A stretch of 64,000 nucleotides of DNA from Sulfitobacter brevis (GTDB taxonomy: Bacteria > Pseudomonadota > Alphaproteobacteria > Rhodobacterales > Rhodobacteraceae), in the NCBI RefSeq assembly GCF_900112755.1, contig NZ_FOMW01000006.1, positions 62,001 to 126,000 on the forward strand, read 5' to 3'. A program made the position numbers and the translations under genes. Below are positions 9,801 through 16,066 of the stretch, in pieces (within the stretch, counting starts at the first letter, position 1; each line of letters opens with the position of its first letter). Under the pieces are notes generated by a model. The model was not told the DNA's origin. It worked only from the letters and a program-made list of their open reading frames with translations, and did no database searches.

Positions 9801-10251
9801 CTTCTTTTCTGATCGCGGCCATATCATCGCCGAGCACTTCGGTGGCAGGGATGACCGGCACGCCTGCCTGTACCGCGACGCGGCGGGCCGAGGCCTTGTC
9901 GCCAAGCGCGCGCATGGTTTCAGCGCGCGGTCCGATGAAGGTAATGCCGTTTTTTTCGCAGGCATCAACGAACTCGGGGTTCTCCGACAGCAGCCCATAG
10001 CCGGGATGGATCGCATCCGCGCCCGAGGCTTTGGCGACGCGTATCATCTCGTCAATCGAGAGGTAGGCGGCCACGGGGCCAAGGCCTTCGCCTATGCGAT
10101 ATGCTTCATCTGCCTTGAACCGGTGCAGGCCGAGCTTGTCTTCTTCCGCATAGACCGCGACCGTGCGTTTGACCATTTCATTGGCAGCACGCATGATGCG
10201 AATGGCGATTTCACCACGGTTGGCGATCAGGATTTTGCGGAATTCAGTCAT
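6811..10251 (-). CDS. pyc: pyruvate carboxylase
   Basis: 1146 residues, the full length of a single-chain pyruvate carboxylase, which carboxylates pyruvate to oxaloacetate using ATP, bicarbonate and biotin. In order: a biotin carboxylase domain with the ATP-grasp loop WGGGGRGMRAV and FIEVNPRVQVEHTVTEE; a carboxyltransferase barrel beginning LLITDTTMRDGHQS with HFHTHDTAGSAVATI; the PYC/OADA domain; and a C-terminal biotinyl domain with the biotinylated lysine in EAMKMETG. It supplies anaplerotic carbon. A 10-bp perfect palindrome lies about 75 bases upstream of its start. Confidence 0.98.
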   Translation of the reverse strand: MTEFRKILIANRGEIAIRIMRAANEMVKRTVAVYAEEDKLGLHRFKADEAYRIGEGLGPVAAYLSIDEMIRVAKASGADAIHPGYGLLSENPEFVDACEKNGITFIGPRAETMRALGDKASARRVAVQAGVPVIPATEVLGDDMAAIRKEAAEVGYPLMLKASWGGGGRGMRAVMNEKELPEKIMEGRREAEAAFGNGEGYLEKMILKARHVEVQILGDKHGEIYHLFERDCSVQRRNQKVVERAPAPYLTEEQRTEICELGRKICAHVNYECAGTVEFLMDMDDNKFYFIEVNPRVQVEHTVTEEVTGIDIVRAQILIAEGKTLAEATGKTEQSQITLNGHALQTRVTTEDPQNNFIPDYGRITAYRSATGMGIRLDGGTAYAGGVITRYYDSLLTKVTAKAPTPEMAIARMDRALREFRVRGVSTNIAFVENLLKHPTFLDNTYHTKFIDETPELFHFKKRRDRATKVLTYIADITVNGHPETKGHPRPAASVRAPRAPQTKAEPSMGTRNLLEQKGPQAVADWMGQQRQLLITDTTMRDGHQSLLATRMRSHDMIKIAPAYAANLPQLFSVECWGGATFDVAYRFLQECPWQRLRDLRERMPNLMTQMLLRASNGVGYTNYPDNVVQKFVATAANTGVDVFRVFDSLNWVENMRVAMDAVIEAGKVCEGTICYTGDIFDPARAKYDLNYYVAMGKELKAAGAHVLGLKDMAGLLKPSQARVLVKALKNEVGLPIHFHTHDTAGSAVATILAASEAGVDAVDCAMDAFSGNTSQATLGTVVESLRHTDRDTGLDMKAVREISDYWEEVRTQYAAFETGMQAPSSEVYLHEMPGGQFTNLKAQAASLGLDDRWPEVARTYADVNQMFGDIVKVTPSSKVVGDMALMMVSQGLTRAEVEDPKTEVSFPDSVIDMMRGNLGQPPGGFPEGIVKKVLKGEAPNLERPGKHLAPVDLEAVRAKLSKELEGMPIDDEDLCGYLMYPKVFLDYMGRHRTYGPVRTLPTPTFFYGMEPSEEISAEIDPGKTLEIRLQAASETNEDGEVKVFFELNGQPRVIRVANRLVKATTAQRPKAEAGNDNHIGAPMPGVVASVGAVVGQKVSAGDLLLTIEAMKMETGIHAERDAVVKAVHVQPGGQIDAKDLLVELE

Positions 10252-10325
10252 TAAGACCCCCTAAGGTTAAGACATGAGCAGTACTCTAGGGATGCTGCGA
10301 TGCGGCGCAATGCCGAATTGCGGTG

Positions 10326-10351
10326 AATTCTGGCGAATTTGCGCCAGAATT
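10326..10351. promoter_or_regulatory. 10-bp perfect inverted repeat between pyc and the helicase gene
   Basis: The arms AATTCTGGCG and CGCCAGAATT flank a 6-base spacer. The element sits in the shared 244-base divergent gap, about 75 bases before the pyc start. A second, shorter inverted repeat (GCAAT / ATTGC) lies just to its left. No run of T follows on either strand, so an operator is more likely than a terminator. The binding protein is unknown. Confidence 0.5.
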
Positions 10352-10440
10352 TCGCAGATGGCAGGATCGGCGACCGTAAGTTTGTCCGGACCGTCAAGGC
10401 ATCACGCGGATCGCCGGGGTTTATTTGGCCAATTGAAGGG

Positions 10441-10455
10441 GAACAGGTGTAGAAC
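10441..10455. promoter_or_regulatory. LexA (SOS) box, GAAC-N7-GAAC
   Basis: The sequence reads GAAC, seven bases, GAAC. This is the direct-repeat SOS box known from Rhodobacter and other alphaproteobacteria, unlike the palindromic E. coli box. It ends 40 bases before the start of the UvrD/PcrA-type helicase gene, where a repressor would block transcription. The spacing and repeat are exact. The role is inferred. Confidence 0.7.
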
Positions 10456-10495
10456 ACGGGTTTTCCTTTCTGTGCGATCTGGCTAGACTGCGAGG

Positions 10496-12931
10496 ATGAG
10501 CAGTTTCGATGAAATGGACGCCTTTGAAGGGGCCTCGCTGTCGGCGCGGGCGATGGCCGCGCGGCCACAGCCTTATCTTGACGGGTTGAATCCGGCGCAG
10601 CGCGCGGCGGTAGAGCAAATGGACGGGCCGGTGTTGATGCTGGCAGGCGCGGGCACGGGAAAGACCCGCGCATTGACCGCGCGGATCGTGCATTTGATGG
10701 TCACAGGGCGGGCACGGCCGAACGAGGTTTTGGCGGTAACATTCACCAACAAAGCAGCACGCGAGATGAAGAATCGTGTGGGCCAAATGTTGGGCCAGCA
10801 GGTTGAGGGCATGCCGTGGCTTGGCACCTTCCATGCGATTTGTGTGAAGCTGTTGCGGCGTCATGCGGAGTTGGCGGGGCTCAAATCGAACTTCACCATT
10901 CTGGACACAGATGATCAGCTGCGTTTGCTCAAACAGTTGGTGGCGGCGGAGGGCATTGACGATAAACGCTGGCCCGCGCGGATGCTGGCGGGGATCATCG
11001 ATGGCTGGAAGAACCGCGCCTTGACGCCGGATAAGGTGCCTGCGGCGGATGCCGGGCATTACAATCATCGTGGCACCGAGATTTATGCGCAGTACCAGAA
11101 GCGGTTGATCGAGCTGAACGCCGTCGATTTTGGCGATTTATTGCTGCATATGGTGACGATTTTTCAGAAATTTCCCGATGTGTTGGGGCAATACCAGCGT
11201 TGGTTCAAATACATCCTCGTCGACGAATACCAAGATACCAACGTGGCGCAATATTTGTGGCTACGGCTGTTGGCGCAGGGCCACCGCAACGTCTGTTGTG
11301 TCGGCGATGACGATCAGTCGATCTATGGCTGGCGCGGGGCCGAGGTCGGCAATATCTTGCGGTTTGAAAAGGATTTTCCCGGCGCGCATGTGGTGCGGCT
11401 TGAACAGAACTATCGCTCGACGCCGCATATTCTCGCCGCTGCTTCCGGTGTGATCGCAGGCAACGAAGGGCGTCTGGGCAAAACGCTATGGACCGAAGAG
11501 ACCGAGGGCGAGAAAGTGCGCCTGATCGGCCATTGGGACGGCGAAGAAGAAGCGCGCTGGATCGGGGATGAGGTCGAGGCGATGCAGCGCGGCACCCGCG
11601 GGATGGACGCGATGTCGCTGGACGGTATGGCGATTCTGGTGCGGGCGAGCCATCAGATGCGCGCCTTCGAAGACCGGTTTCTGACCATCGGGCTGCCCTA
11701 CCGCGTGATCGGCGGCCCGCGCTTTTACGAGCGATTGGAGATTCGCGACGCGATGGCCTATTTCCGCGTTGTCACCAGCCCTGATGACGATCTGGCGTTC
11801 GAGCGGATTGTGAACACGCCAAAACGTGGTTTGGGCAACGTGGCGCAGCAGAAAATCCAGCGGTCGGCGCGGGAGCATGGCACCAATCTGGTCGAAGGTG
11901 CGCGAATTTTGCTGGCAGACGCTGGTCTGGGCGGCAAGGGCGCTGCGCAGTTGCGGCTGCTGGTTGAAGGGATTGATCGCTGGAGCGCCATGTTACGCGG
12001 TCCGGTGGTCGAGGCGATCAACGATGACAGCGTGCTGGAAGACGACCCGCAGGACCAAGGCAACTTCGGTGTCGGGCGCATTGAATACGGCCCGCCCGAG
12101 GTCAGCCATGTTGAACTGGCGCAGATCATCCTTGATGAGAGCGGCTATACCGGCATGTGGCAAAACGAAAAAACGCCCGAAGCGCCGGGGCGGCTGGAAA
12201 ACCTCAAGGAGCTGGTCAAGGCGTTGGAGCAGTTCGAAAACCTGCAAGGGTTTCTGGAGCACGTCAGCCTGATCATGGACAATGAGAGCGATGATGGCGG
12301 GGCGAAGGTCTCGATCATGACGCTGCACGCGGCCAAAGGTCTGGAATTTCCGGCGGTGTTCTTGCCGGGGTGGGAAGACGGTTTGTTCCCCTCGCAACGT
12401 TCGATGGATGAAAGCGGTATCAAGGGGTTGGAGGAAGAGCGACGGCTGGCCTATGTCGGGATTACCCGCGCCGAACAGCTGTGCACGATCTCCTTTGTTG
12501 GCAACCGCATGGTCTTTGGCCAGTGGCAATCGGCGATGCCGTCGCGGTTTATCGATGAACTGCCGCAAGAGCATGTCGAGGTGCTGACACCGCCCGGGCT
12601 TTATGGCGGTGGCTTTGGCGCAGCGATGCCTAAAAGCAACCTGTATCAAAAGGCCGCCGATGCGAATGTCTACAACTCGCCCGGATGGCGCCGTTTGCAG
12701 GCGCGCAGCAGCGAGCGTGGCGTCAGCCAGCCGCAGGAGAGCCGCAACCCGGTGATCGACATGACCGCCGTCAGCAGCTTTTCAGTCGGGGACCGCGTGT
12801 TCCACCAGAAATTCGGCTACGGCGAGATTAGCGGCATTGAGGGCGACAAGCTGGAGGTCGCGTTTGACAAGGCGGGCGTTAAAAAGGTCGTCTCGCGTTT
12901 TGTAAGCACAAGCGACGACGTACCGTTTTAA
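10496..12931 (+). CDS. UvrD/PcrA-type ATP-dependent DNA helicase (SF1A)
   Basis: 811 residues. 3'-5' superfamily 1 helicases of this type unwind DNA in nucleotide excision and mismatch repair and strip proteins from DNA. Motifs in order: Q-motif region with LNPAQRAAVEQ, Walker A GAGTGKTRAL, Ia VTFTNKAAREM, II VDEYQDTN, III GDDDQSIYGWRGA, IV EQNYRST, V TLHAAKGLEFPAVF and VI EERRLAYVGITRA. A C-terminal PcrA/UvrD-type tail with a Tudor-like VGDRVFHQKFGYGEI segment ends the protein. GAGGATG gives a good ribosome site at the ATG. The LexA box just upstream suggests DNA-damage induction. Confidence 0.95.
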   Translation: MSSFDEMDAFEGASLSARAMAARPQPYLDGLNPAQRAAVEQMDGPVLMLAGAGTGKTRALTARIVHLMVTGRARPNEVLAVTFTNKAAREMKNRVGQMLGQQVEGMPWLGTFHAICVKLLRRHAELAGLKSNFTILDTDDQLRLLKQLVAAEGIDDKRWPARMLAGIIDGWKNRALTPDKVPAADAGHYNHRGTEIYAQYQKRLIELNAVDFGDLLLHMVTIFQKFPDVLGQYQRWFKYILVDEYQDTNVAQYLWLRLLAQGHRNVCCVGDDDQSIYGWRGAEVGNILRFEKDFPGAHVVRLEQNYRSTPHILAAASGVIAGNEGRLGKTLWTEETEGEKVRLIGHWDGEEEARWIGDEVEAMQRGTRGMDAMSLDGMAILVRASHQMRAFEDRFLTIGLPYRVIGGPRFYERLEIRDAMAYFRVVTSPDDDLAFERIVNTPKRGLGNVAQQKIQRSAREHGTNLVEGARILLADAGLGGKGAAQLRLLVEGIDRWSAMLRGPVVEAINDDSVLEDDPQDQGNFGVGRIEYGPPEVSHVELAQIILDESGYTGMWQNEKTPEAPGRLENLKELVKALEQFENLQGFLEHVSLIMDNESDDGGAKVSIMTLHAAKGLEFPAVFLPGWEDGLFPSQRSMDESGIKGLEEERRLAYVGITRAEQLCTISFVGNRMVFGQWQSAMPSRFIDELPQEHVEVLTPPGLYGGGFGAAMPKSNLYQKAADANVYNSPGWRRLQARSSERGVSQPQESRNPVIDMTAVSSFSVGDRVFHQKFGYGEISGIEGDKLEVAFDKAGVKKVVSRFVSTSDDVPF

Positions 12932-13019
12932 AGCGGCACGTTGTTTGTGGGCGTAACGGCGCAGCGGCAGCCCCGAGACGGCGCGGACCACGCCCAAGCC
13001 CACAGGCTGTTAGATTTTT

Positions 13020-13219
13020 CTGAGGTAAAATAGAAAACGGCGGCACCTAGGGAGGTAGGCGCCGCCGCTCTCATGGCGGCCCGAAGCATCGAGGGAGGGT
13101 CGGCTTCGGGTCGGTCCCTACCCGCGCACCATCAGGGAGGAGGAGAATGATGCGGAGGCTGGGTTACGGACGGCTGCTCTGCGATACGCGGCTGCCGTCC
13201 GATCTGATATGCAGTGGGC
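13020..13219 (-). ncRNA. CcsR/cuckoo-like small RNA cluster downstream of the DUF1127 gene
   Basis: On the minus strand, straight after the DUF1127 stop, lie successive hairpins. A stem at 13167-13201 (CGGACGGC arms) comes first. A loop carrying CTCCTCCTCCC lies between ATCA/TGAT arms near 13130-13150. A perfect 8-bp stem at 13080-13110 (CCCGAAGC arms) carries CCCTCCCTC in the loop. The terminator stem at 13038-13067 has ACCTCCCT in its loop. In Rhodobacter sphaeroides the CcsR1-4 RNAs, with CCUCCUCCC loops, are made from the mRNA of a DUF1127 gene (ccaF1). The arrangement here matches. C-rich loops resemble the anti-Shine-Dalgarno sequence and could bind ribosome sites. RNA ends are not known. 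Confidence 0.72.
13022..13068 (-). terminator. Rho-independent terminator of the DUF1127/small RNA unit
   Basis: The minus strand has an 11-bp stem (CGGCGGCGCCT with AGGTGCCGCCG, one G-U pair), loop ACCTCCCT, then TTTTCTATTTT. This is a classical terminator. Its loop also carries the C-rich motif, so it doubles as the last small-RNA hairpin of the cluster. Confidence 0.85.
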
Positions 13220-13441
13220 TTAGTCAGCCTGGCTGCGTGAAGATTCCCAGGCCACAAAGCGCAGCTCGGAGCGGTTGAGGCCCAGATCGGCCAGCTCGCG
13301 ATTGCTCAGCGCGCTGAGACCATCAAATGTCTGACGGTACATGCGGTGCTGCTTATAGCGGGTTGCCATTGCGTCGAACGCTGTGCCGATGCGGGCAAAG
13401 AAAGAAGGGGTCGTTGCGGATGTCGTGTTTACATATGCCAT
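13220..13441 (-). CDS. small DUF1127 protein, CcaF1-like
   Basis: 73 residues. A short N-terminal part and an arginine-containing helix (MATRYKQHRMYRQTFDGL) lead into the DUF1127 core LSNRELADLGLNRSEL. DUF1127 proteins are small and basic. The Rhodobacter sphaeroides member CcaF1 binds RNA and affects small-RNA maturation. This copy sits directly upstream of C-rich-loop hairpins as ccaF1 does, so the same role is likely but inferred. A 50-base leader separates it from the promoter-like element at 13496-13523. Confidence 0.9.
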   Translation of the reverse strand: MAYVNTTSATTPSFFARIGTAFDAMATRYKQHRMYRQTFDGLSALSNRELADLGLNRSELRFVAWESSRSQAD

Positions 13442-13495
13442 TAGGGCGCCTCTTGAATTCGGATCAGATCGTTTTTGATCATTTCGATTGAGGGG

Positions 13496-13554
13496 TATGT
13501 ACGCCTTTAAATCGTCAGGACAACGGACGTATCGGCAATGCTGCTATGCAGCAA
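13496..13554 (-). promoter_or_regulatory. promoter and upstream palindrome of the DUF1127 unit
   Basis: On the minus strand a 15-base palindrome, TGCTGC-ATA-GCAGCA (13539-13553), is followed after 11 bases by TTGTCC (13518-13523), a 16-base spacer and TACATA (13496-13501). A start site would fall near 13489. The palindrome would be centred around -57, a usual activator position. The core CTGC-N3-GCAG resembles the site reported for the polyhydroxyalkanoate regulator PhaR. That assignment is only a suggestion. Confidence 0.55.
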
Positions 13555-13711
13555 TCGCATGAGTGACGTAACGTACACTTCCCTTGAAATCAACTTTGGT
13601 AACACCACAAGAATTTTTCGCGCGTAAAGATCTGGGCAGGGTTGGCACACAGGACGTACGGCAGCGCGATACGCATCAACTTCGGGTTGTAAGGGCGGGG
13701 AATGGTTCGGG

Positions 13712-13752
13712 AAAAAATGCGGCGACATCTGGGAGGAGGACGATGCCGCCGC
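13712..13752 (-). terminator. Rho-independent terminator with CCTCCTCCC in the loop
   Basis: On the minus strand GCGGCG-G-CATC pairs with GATG-T-CGCCGC (one G-U). The loop is GTCCTCCTCCCA and is followed by ATTTTTT. It is both the end of the transcript and a small-RNA seed hairpin. Confidence 0.88.
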
Positions 13753-13825
13753 TTAAAACAGACTCACTCGGGAGGAGGATGAGCTTGTCTGGTCTTTCCG
13801 TAGAGATGCCTGTTGGCCTCTCCAT
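13712..13825 (-). ncRNA. stand-alone pair of CCUCCUCCC-loop small RNAs (CcsR/cuckoo-like)
   Basis: No protein gene lies on this strand here. After the promoter-like element at 13831-13891 come a leader hairpin, then a hairpin at 13759-13791 (CAGAC/GTCTG stem) with CCTCCTCCC in its loop. A second hairpin at 13719-13752 has the same motif in its loop and ends in a T-run. The two loops carry the perfect nine-base motif, closer to the CcsR consensus than those in the neighbouring DUF1127 unit. The expected transcript is about 110 nucleotides. The start is estimated from the -10-like element. Confidence 0.72.
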
Positions 13826-13830
13826 GACCC

Positions 13831-13891
13831 TATATTTGGGTATTTGCTGCGTATGCACAATGCGGAATTTTGCAATGCTGCTATGCAGCAA
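13831..13891 (-). promoter_or_regulatory. promoter and upstream palindrome of the stand-alone small RNA unit
   Basis: The same 20-base block found before the DUF1127 gene (plus strand GCAATGCTGC at its left end) lies at 13872-13891 with its palindrome at 13876-13890. As in the other copy, exactly 11 bases separate it from a TTGT hexamer (TTGTGC, 13855-13860). An AT-rich -10 candidate (AAATAT or AATATA, 13831-13837) follows after 17-18 bases. Shared spacing argues for joint control of the two units. Confidence 0.55.
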
Positions 13892-14013
13892 AAACATAGG
13901 GCATCTGGTTAATCGCGCGGCAGCTTTGCCTAAGGATTACGCGCAACTGCCCAGCCCCTTGCGCTTTGTGTATAACCTGCCATTTCAGGGGCCGGAATGA
14001 GGAGAAATGAAGC

Positions 14014-15078
14014 ATGTCTGTAACCCGCTCCGATGTAGAGATCGCTCTGGCCCGCGTCACCTTGCCCGACGGCAGGGACCTGATGGCCCATGATCTGGTC
14101 CGCGCCTTAAGAATCGAAGGCGATGTGGTGCATTTTGTTATTGAGGCGCCAAATGCCGACGTGGCGCGGCAGATGGGGCCCCTGCGCGATGCTGCCGAAA
14201 AGGTTGTGTCTGAAATCGCCGGTGTCGCCAAGGTCCAAGCGGCGCTGACGGCGCATGGTCCGGCAGCCAAACCGCCAAGCCTGAAAATCGGCGGCCATCC
14301 CAAACCCCAAGACGGTCCGACCAAGCCCAAAGGCGTTGCGCGTGTCGTGGCGATTGGCTCTGGCAAGGGCGGTGTTGGTAAATCGACGGTAAGTGCGAAC
14401 CTCGCGGTGGCGCTGGCGCGGGCAGGGCGCAAGGTCGGGCTGCTCGATGCTGATATATACGGTCCCAGCCAGCCGCGCATGATGGGGGTGAGCAAACGCC
14501 CCGCCAGCCCCGATGGCAAAACCATTATTCCATTGCAGGCGCATGGCGTCACGATGATGTCGATCGGCCTGATGATGGAGGAGGGCAAGGCGATTGTCTG
14601 GCGCGGGCCGATGCTGATGGGGGCATTGCAGCAGATGTTGGGGCAGGTTGAATGGGGCGAGCTGGACGTGTTGCTCGTCGATCTGCCGCCAGGCACCGGC
14701 GATGTGCAATTGACGCTCTGCACCAAAACCGAGCTCACCGGCGCGATTGTGGTGAGCACCCCGCAGGACGTGGCGCTGATCGATGCGCGCAAGGCGCTGG
14801 ACATGTTCAAAACGCTGAAGACGCCTGTCTTGGGCTTGATTGAAAATATGAGCCTGTTTGTTTGCCCTGACTGCGGTGCGCAGCATCAGATCTTTGGCCA
14901 TGGCGGTGTGGCCGCCGAGGCCGATGCATTAAACCTGCCGCTGCTTGGATCCTTGCCGATTGATCTGGAAACGCGGTTGGCCGGCGATGGCGGCACGCCG
15001 ATTGCCGCTGGTGATGGCCCGATGGCCGAAGCCTATGCCCGCATTGCCCAAGATTTGATCGAACGCGGCGTCGCCTGA
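14014..15078 (+). CDS. apbC: Mrp/NBP35-type P-loop ATPase, iron-sulfur cluster carrier
   Basis: 354 residues. The N-terminal 75 residues form a MIP18-like (DUF59) domain. The rest is a ParA/MinD-type ATPase with a deviant Walker A GSGKGGVGKST, DADIYGPS, VDLPPGTGD and the paired cysteines CPDCG near residue 288 that hold an Fe-S cluster. ApbC/Mrp proteins carry Fe-S clusters to target enzymes. A GAGGAG sequence precedes the ATG. The gene converges on the membrane-protein gene with a 2-base gap. Confidence 0.93.
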   Translation: MSVTRSDVEIALARVTLPDGRDLMAHDLVRALRIEGDVVHFVIEAPNADVARQMGPLRDAAEKVVSEIAGVAKVQAALTAHGPAAKPPSLKIGGHPKPQDGPTKPKGVARVVAIGSGKGGVGKSTVSANLAVALARAGRKVGLLDADIYGPSQPRMMGVSKRPASPDGKTIIPLQAHGVTMMSIGLMMEEGKAIVWRGPMLMGALQQMLGQVEWGELDVLLVDLPPGTGDVQLTLCTKTELTGAIVVSTPQDVALIDARKALDMFKTLKTPVLGLIENMSLFVCPDCGAQHQIFGHGGVAAEADALNLPLLGSLPIDLETRLAGDGGTPIAAGDGPMAEAYARIAQDLIERGVA

Positions 15079-15080
15079 GG

Positions 15081-15884
15081 TTACTCTTCGGTGGGCTGGT
15101 GGAGGGGACGTCCCTCGACCAGATGGCCATAGAGCGTGGTCAGCACCGAGATGAAAACCAGACCTTCGAGGGCATAGATTACCGTCTCGATCACCAGTCT
15201 GATCCCGGGGGCATCAGGCAACAGGGTTGTGGCCGCCAGCGAGATCACACCATTCAGCAGTGCCAGGATGAGCGCCGCGCCCAGAATGGGAGTGGCGGCG
15301 CTGGCGGTGATCTGCCAGCTTTCGGCGATCCGCATCTTCTGGCCCATCGCGGCGGCAGGCAGCACCATGCTGATCCGCAAAGCGACCCAGAGAAACAAAA
15401 CGCCAGACAGCACGCCCAGAACAACGAATATCAGCAAGCTCGGCGAAGCGCCGGTTGACAGGGCCGCACCGCCGACCAGCGCCATGGCAAAGGCAATCGG
15501 GATAGAGACCAGCATTTGCACCAATCCAACGAGCGTGGCGCGCCATAGGTAGCTGAACACAGTCGGCACATCGGGGCGCAGCGCGGCAGAGCGGGCATCG
15601 CCGTTCAGCAACACATGGCGGTGCCACAAGATCGCCATCAGCGCATAGCCGGTTAGCCCGATGATCCCCAAGCCCAGCAAAACAGCCAAGCTGGCCACGG
15701 TTGGCAGGTCGTCGTTTGGCACTTGTATATAGAGAAGGTGCAGGGCCGAGGGCGCAAGCACCGCCGCCGCAGCCGCCGAGCCGACGACCAGCGCCAATGG
15801 CGGCAATAATATCTGCAGGGTGGTGCGGGTGTCGTAGGTCAGCATGCGCACCGCATGAGAAATGATCGCCATCGCCGTGTTCAT
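15081..15884 (-). CDS. multi-pass membrane protein of unknown function
   Basis: 267 residues, not recognised. About six hydrophobic helices are seen: near 22-50, 65-88, 110-140, 148-172, 192-218 and 228-252. No catalytic or transport motif is visible. The layout (long hydrophobic stretches with short, mildly charged links and a C-terminal polar tail) resembles uncharacterised alphaproteobacterial membrane proteins. It is transcribed away from the mraZ leader. The phased GGG array at 15971-16066 lies 90-180 bases upstream of its start, so that array could control it as well as mraZ. Confidence 0.75.
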   Translation of the reverse strand: MNTAMAIISHAVRMLTYDTRTTLQILLPPLALVVGSAAAAAVLAPSALHLLYIQVPNDDLPTVASLAVLLGLGIIGLTGYALMAILWHRHVLLNGDARSAALRPDVPTVFSYLWRATLVGLVQMLVSIPIAFAMALVGGAALSTGASPSLLIFVVLGVLSGVLFLWVALRISMVLPAAAMGQKMRIAESWQITASAATPILGAALILALLNGVISLAATTLLPDAPGIRLVIETVIYALEGLVFISVLTTLYGHLVEGRPLHQPTEE

Positions 15885-15970
15885 GATGCTCTCCGCCCTG
15901 TCCTTGCGACAACTTTCTGGCGGGAGCGGGGGGGAAGTTCAATGGCAAAGGGGGTGAGGGGTACTGTCAA

Positions 15971-16066
15971 AGGGCGTTGGCGGGCCCGATACGGGCGGGA
16001 TCGGGAAATCATGGGCCGTGGCGTGGGAAAACGTGGGCATTGTGGGAAATGATGGGCCAAACGGGA
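15971..16066. promoter_or_regulatory. mraZ: array of about ten NGGG(A/C) boxes at helical-turn spacing, MraZ-box-like
   Basis: GGGC/GGGA pentamers begin at 15971, 15981, 15992, 16002, 16012, 16024, 16034, 16043, 16053 and 16062, so steps are 9-12 bases. The last five from 16012 to 16053 are TGGGC/TGGGA. MraZ of other bacteria binds TGGGN repeats spaced by five bases upstream of its own operon. This array is longer than usual and lies far (about 660 bases) from the mraZ start. It also faces the start of the unknown membrane-protein gene. Confidence 0.55.

Noticed and set aside
13147..13270. short plus-strand frame after GGGAGGAGG near 13135
   Set aside because: It runs into the DUF1127 gene in antisense. 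The GGAGG run is better explained by the minus-strand C-rich loop.
13584..14000. 138-codon plus-strand frame through the small-RNA region
   Set aside because: It runs antisense through palindromes and hairpins, and GGGAGGAGG matches are the complements of the C-rich loops, not ribosome sites of genes.
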